Source of the DNA: an uncultured Bacteroidales bacterium
GTDB taxonomy: Bacteria > Bacteroidota > Bacteroidia > Bacteroidales > Bacteroidaceae
Reading direction: 5' to 3'
NCBI GenBank assembly: GCA_937995875.1
Contig: CALKIW010000178.1
Span: 1-7,695, forward strand
DNA: 7,695 bases
Part shown: in pieces, positions 5,966 through 7,695 of the stretch
Position numbering within the stretch: the first letter of the stretch is position 1
Layout of the letters: each line of letters begins with the position of its first letter
Notes under the pieces: generated by a model
What the model was told of the DNA's origin: nothing
Database searches by the model: none
The model's input: only the letters and a program-made list of their open reading frames with translations
Translations under genes and position numbers: made by a program

Positions 5966-7246
5966 TTATAGTTGGTTAAACTTGTTCATTGCATTAGCCT
6001 TAATATCATCGGCTATGTCAATGTAGGGCTTCATGGCTTTATAATCACTGTGTCCTGTCCATTTCATTACAACCTGTGCCGGAATACCTAGAGCCAGCGC
6101 ATTACAGATGAATGTTCTTCTTCCTGCATGAGTACTGAGCAATGCGTATTTCGGGGTAACTTCATCTATGCGCTCATTCCCTTTATAGTAGGTTTCACGT
6201 ATAGGTTCGTTAATTTCTGCCAGTTCTCCCAGTTCTTTCAGATAATCATTCATTTTCTGATTGCTGATAACAGGCAATACCATGTGGTTTTCAAAATGGA
6301 TGTCCTTGTATTTTTCAAGTATGGCTTTACTGTACTTGTTCAGTTCAATATTCAGACTATCTGCCGTTTTAACGGTGGTGACTTCTATATGGTCGGACTT
6401 GACATCACTTCTCTTTAGGTTGCGAACATCTGAATAACGCAGACTGGTAAAGCAACAGAACAGGAAAACATCCCGGACACGTTCCAGATACTGTTTGTCT
6501 TTGGGTATCTGATAGTCTTTAAGTCTGTTCAGTTCTTCCCATGTCAGGAAGATTACCTTCTTGGGGGTGGTTTTCAATTTCGGTTTGAACGTATCGTATG
6601 CTATATTCTGGTGATAGTCTTTCTTGAAGCTCCACCGCAGGAACCATTTGAGGAATCCCATTTGTTTACCGATGGTACTGTTCCTCATATCCTTTTTGTC
6701 GCGCAGGAAATTGACATATTCGTTCAGTCCGAATTCATTGAAATATTCAAAGGTTAAATCTTCCTTGAACTCCTTGAGGTGATTTTTAACGGCTGCAAAC
6801 TTTTCGTATGTGGATTCAGTCCAGTTATTCTGGTTGCCGCATTCTTTTACAAATTCATCGAATACCTCCCAAAAACTTATCTTTACGTCTTCCTGGTCTT
6901 CACTTGTATCTTTCATCCGCAGGTTGAATGCGTCCTTTAGCTGTTGGGTAGTGGGCATGGCTTCCTGTACCTCAAATTCCTTGAACACGTTTTGAATTTC
7001 GGTATAGTATTTCAGCAGATCGGCATTGATTTCAGATGCACTTTGCTTTAGTTTGTTGGTACACCCGTTCTTCACTCGCTGCTTGTCAGCATCCCACTTG
7101 GCTACATCAATGCGGTAACCCGTTGTAAACTCAATACGCTGACTTGCGTATATGACACGCATACGGATAGGCACGTTCTCCACGATTGGCACACCGTTCT
7201 TCTTCCGGCTTTCCAATGCAAAAATGATGTTTCGTTTGATATTCAT
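5966..7246 (-). CDS. int: Tyrosine site-specific recombinase (element integrase)
   Basis: A 426-residue integrase that would insert and excise the element. Numbered from the start used here: an N-terminal arm-type DNA-binding domain (about 1-90, with QRIEFTTGYRIDVAKWD), a SAM-like core-binding domain (about 120-210), and a catalytic domain with the complete set R270 (TSLRYSD), K293, H373 and R376 (THAGRR), H399 (TGHSDY) and nucleophile Y408 (MKPYIDI). The frame extends upstream to an ATG at 7342, but that extension runs through a near-consensus promoter and has no integrase-like residues. The ATG at 7246 gives the usual start MNIKRNIIFALESRKKNG. The type is common in Bacteroidales mobilizable elements. 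The putative att core lies about 160 bp upstream of the start, so the gene is beside the element end, as expected. Confidence 0.93.
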   Translation of the reverse strand: MNIKRNIIFALESRKKNGVPIVENVPIRMRVIYASQRIEFTTGYRIDVAKWDADKQRVKNGCTNKLKQSASEINADLLKYYTEIQNVFKEFEVQEAMPTTQQLKDAFNLRMKDTSEDQEDVKISFWEVFDEFVKECGNQNNWTESTYEKFAAVKNHLKEFKEDLTFEYFNEFGLNEYVNFLRDKKDMRNSTIGKQMGFLKWFLRWSFKKDYHQNIAYDTFKPKLKTTPKKVIFLTWEELNRLKDYQIPKDKQYLERVRDVFLFCCFTSLRYSDVRNLKRSDVKSDHIEVTTVKTADSLNIELNKYSKAILEKYKDIHFENHMVLPVISNQKMNDYLKELGELAEINEPIRETYYKGNERIDEVTPKYALLSTHAGRRTFICNALALGIPAQVVMKWTGHSDYKAMKPYIDIADDIKANAMNKFNQL

Positions 7247-7248
7247 AA

Positions 7249-7305
7249 TTGGGTGTGTTTGAAATTCTACACCCAAATATACACCCAATATTTGGAATAG
7301 CAAAA
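7249..7305 (-). promoter_or_regulatory. Integrase promoter with overlapping inverted repeats (likely operator)
   Basis: The minus strand reads TTTG at 7301-7304, 19 nt, then TATATTTG at 7274-7281, a full match to the Bacteroides promoter pattern about 28 nt before the start at 7246. Interwoven with it are three copies of an 8-mer: TTGGGTGT on the plus strand at 7249-7256 and its inverse ACACCCAA at 7269-7276 and 7281-7288. A second inverted repeat, CCAAATAT 7273-7280 with ATATTTGG 7288-7295, spans the -7 box and spacer. A protein bound there would block the polymerase, so repression by the integrase or another element protein is plausible. The promoter is well supported; the operator is inferred. 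Confidence 0.8.
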
Positions 7306-7404
7306 GATATTCAGAAAGATTTAGATTTACTATGTACTCCAAATAGTGCTTGATTATTAATGATTTGCAATTTTATGATATTTCTTGAATATGTAGGTTC
7401 GAGA

Positions 7405-7420
7405 GCCTATCTCTCCGCTT
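7405..7420 (+). other. Putative attachment-site core resembling the 3' end of a tRNA gene
   Basis: The plus-strand sequence GCCTATCTCTCCGCTT resembles the last T-stem bases, 3' acceptor strand and discriminator of a Bacteroidales serine-type tRNA (a TCTCTCC acceptor followed by G). NBU-type elements are known to integrate at tRNA 3' ends with short cores of this kind. The bases to the left (TAGGTTCGAGAG) imitate a T arm but break the conserved G53-C61 pair, so they are probably element sequence. A plus-strand terminator follows at once, as after a tRNA gene. The position beside int supports an att junction. A small hairpin, TTCGC 7419-7423 with GCGAA 7427-7431, overlaps its edge. The exact core cannot be fixed without the other end. 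Confidence 0.5.
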
Positions 7421-7433
7421 CGCGTAGCGAACT

Positions 7434-7469
7434 AAATCCCTAAGTTTCAATAACTTGGGGATTTTTTAT
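7434..7469 (+). terminator. Plus-strand rho-independent terminator after the tRNA-like core
   Basis: AATCCCTAAGTT (7435-7446) pairs with AACTTGGGGATT (7452-7463) over 12 positions with one G-T pair and a 5-nt loop, then TTTTATT. No plus-strand protein gene precedes it, so it most likely terminates a tRNA transcript whose 3' end is at about 7417. This suggests the sequence to the right is chromosomal flank. Confidence 0.75.
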
Positions 7470-7487
7470 TTCTCGTCATATATTTCT

Positions 7488-7535
7488 TGACCCACTTTTT
7501 GACCCAGTTCTTGACTCACTTTTTGACCCACTTTT
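7488..7535. repeat. Four tandem 12-bp repeats (TGACCCACTTTT)
   Basis: Units start at 7488, 7500, 7512 and 7524 with exact 12-bp spacing: TGACCCACTTTT, TGACCCAGTTCT, TGACTCACTTTT, TGACCCACTTTT; a fifth copy decays into TACTCC. The minus-strand frames tried contain stops or low-complexity residues, so coding use is unlikely. The period is slightly more than one helical turn. The array may be a protein-binding array, possibly integrase arm-type sites, or a simple expansion in the flank. Confidence 0.8.
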
Positions 7536-7695
7536 TACTCCGAACACTTTTTAACATGAAATTGTTTTTTATTTGTGTAAACATTTTTCAACGTGTGTTT
7601 ACTTATTGATTATCAAGATTTTACGCAATTAATCAAAAAGGGGATTTGAACCTTTGTTATCAATCATTTCATTCGTCTTGTCAGAACGCTATCTA
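7536..7695. other. AT-rich non-coding right end of the window
   Basis: I see no gene here. A 7-bp inverted repeat, GTAAACA 7577-7583 with TGTTTAC 7596-7602, has a 12-nt loop and no T tract suited to a terminator. Further right, the minus strand contains GGTTCAAATCCCC (about 7638-7650), which looks like a tRNA T loop, but the stem pairs poorly and no tRNA body fits. The whole stretch from the integrase start at 7247 to the window end is non-coding apart from the sites listed separately. Confidence 0.5.

Noticed and set aside
7247..7342. N-terminal extension of the integrase to an ATG at 7342
   Set aside because: It would place the full promoter and its repeats inside the gene, and the extra residues do not resemble integrase arm domains.
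7391..7418. Complete tRNA gene
   Set aside because: Only a T-arm-like and acceptor-like 3' part is present; no D arm, anticodon arm or 5' acceptor strand is found to the left.
7488..7535. CRISPR array
   Set aside because: The 12-bp units are directly contiguous with no spacers and no cas genes are present.

Overview
The window looks like most of an NBU-type mobilizable integrative element from a Bacteroidales bacterium (Bacteroides, Parabacteroides or Phocaeicola-like). Four things point there. The promoters fit the Bacteroides -33/-7 pattern (TTTG ... TAnnTTTG). A DUF3853 protein precedes a RecA-like RepA, a primase and a MobV-type relaxase. The integrase is of the Bacteroidales tyrosine type. 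A putative attachment site resembling a tRNA 3' end lies beside the integrase. All seven recognisable genes are on the minus strand, so transcription runs from right to left. Identifications rest on reading the sequence and remembered family features, not on a database search.

Layout from right to left (order of transcription). 7472-7695: non-coding flank with four tandem 12-bp repeats. 7434-7469: plus-strand terminator beside a tRNA-3'-end-like att core (7405-7420). 7249-7305: integrase promoter interwoven with inverted repeats. 5966-7246: tyrosine integrase. 4607-5899: DUF1016/YhcG PD-(D/E)XK nuclease-like protein, with its own promoter-like sequence. 3577-4596: unrecognised coiled-coil protein, ending at a strong terminator (3501-3537). 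A second transcription unit follows: DUF3853 winged-HTH-like protein (3045-3353), RepA-like ATPase (1954-3030), a nested inverted-repeat region that may be a replication origin (1817-1940), toprim primase (778-1737), a hairpin-rich oriT region (598-784), and the N-terminal part of a MobV relaxase cut by the window edge (1-553).

How it may work: the integrase recombines the element at a tRNA-like site, perhaps with DUF3853 as directionality factor or regulator. The relaxase nicks oriT so a helper conjugative element can transfer it. RepA and primase would re-synthesise or replicate the circular form. The DUF1016 gene and its partner sit where such elements carry cargo and are the best candidates for an accessory, possibly defence-related, function. 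The most distinctive non-coding signals are an oriT hairpin that mirrors the pMV158 nick site and overlaps the primase stop codon, and the four-unit inverted-repeat array between repA and the primase.
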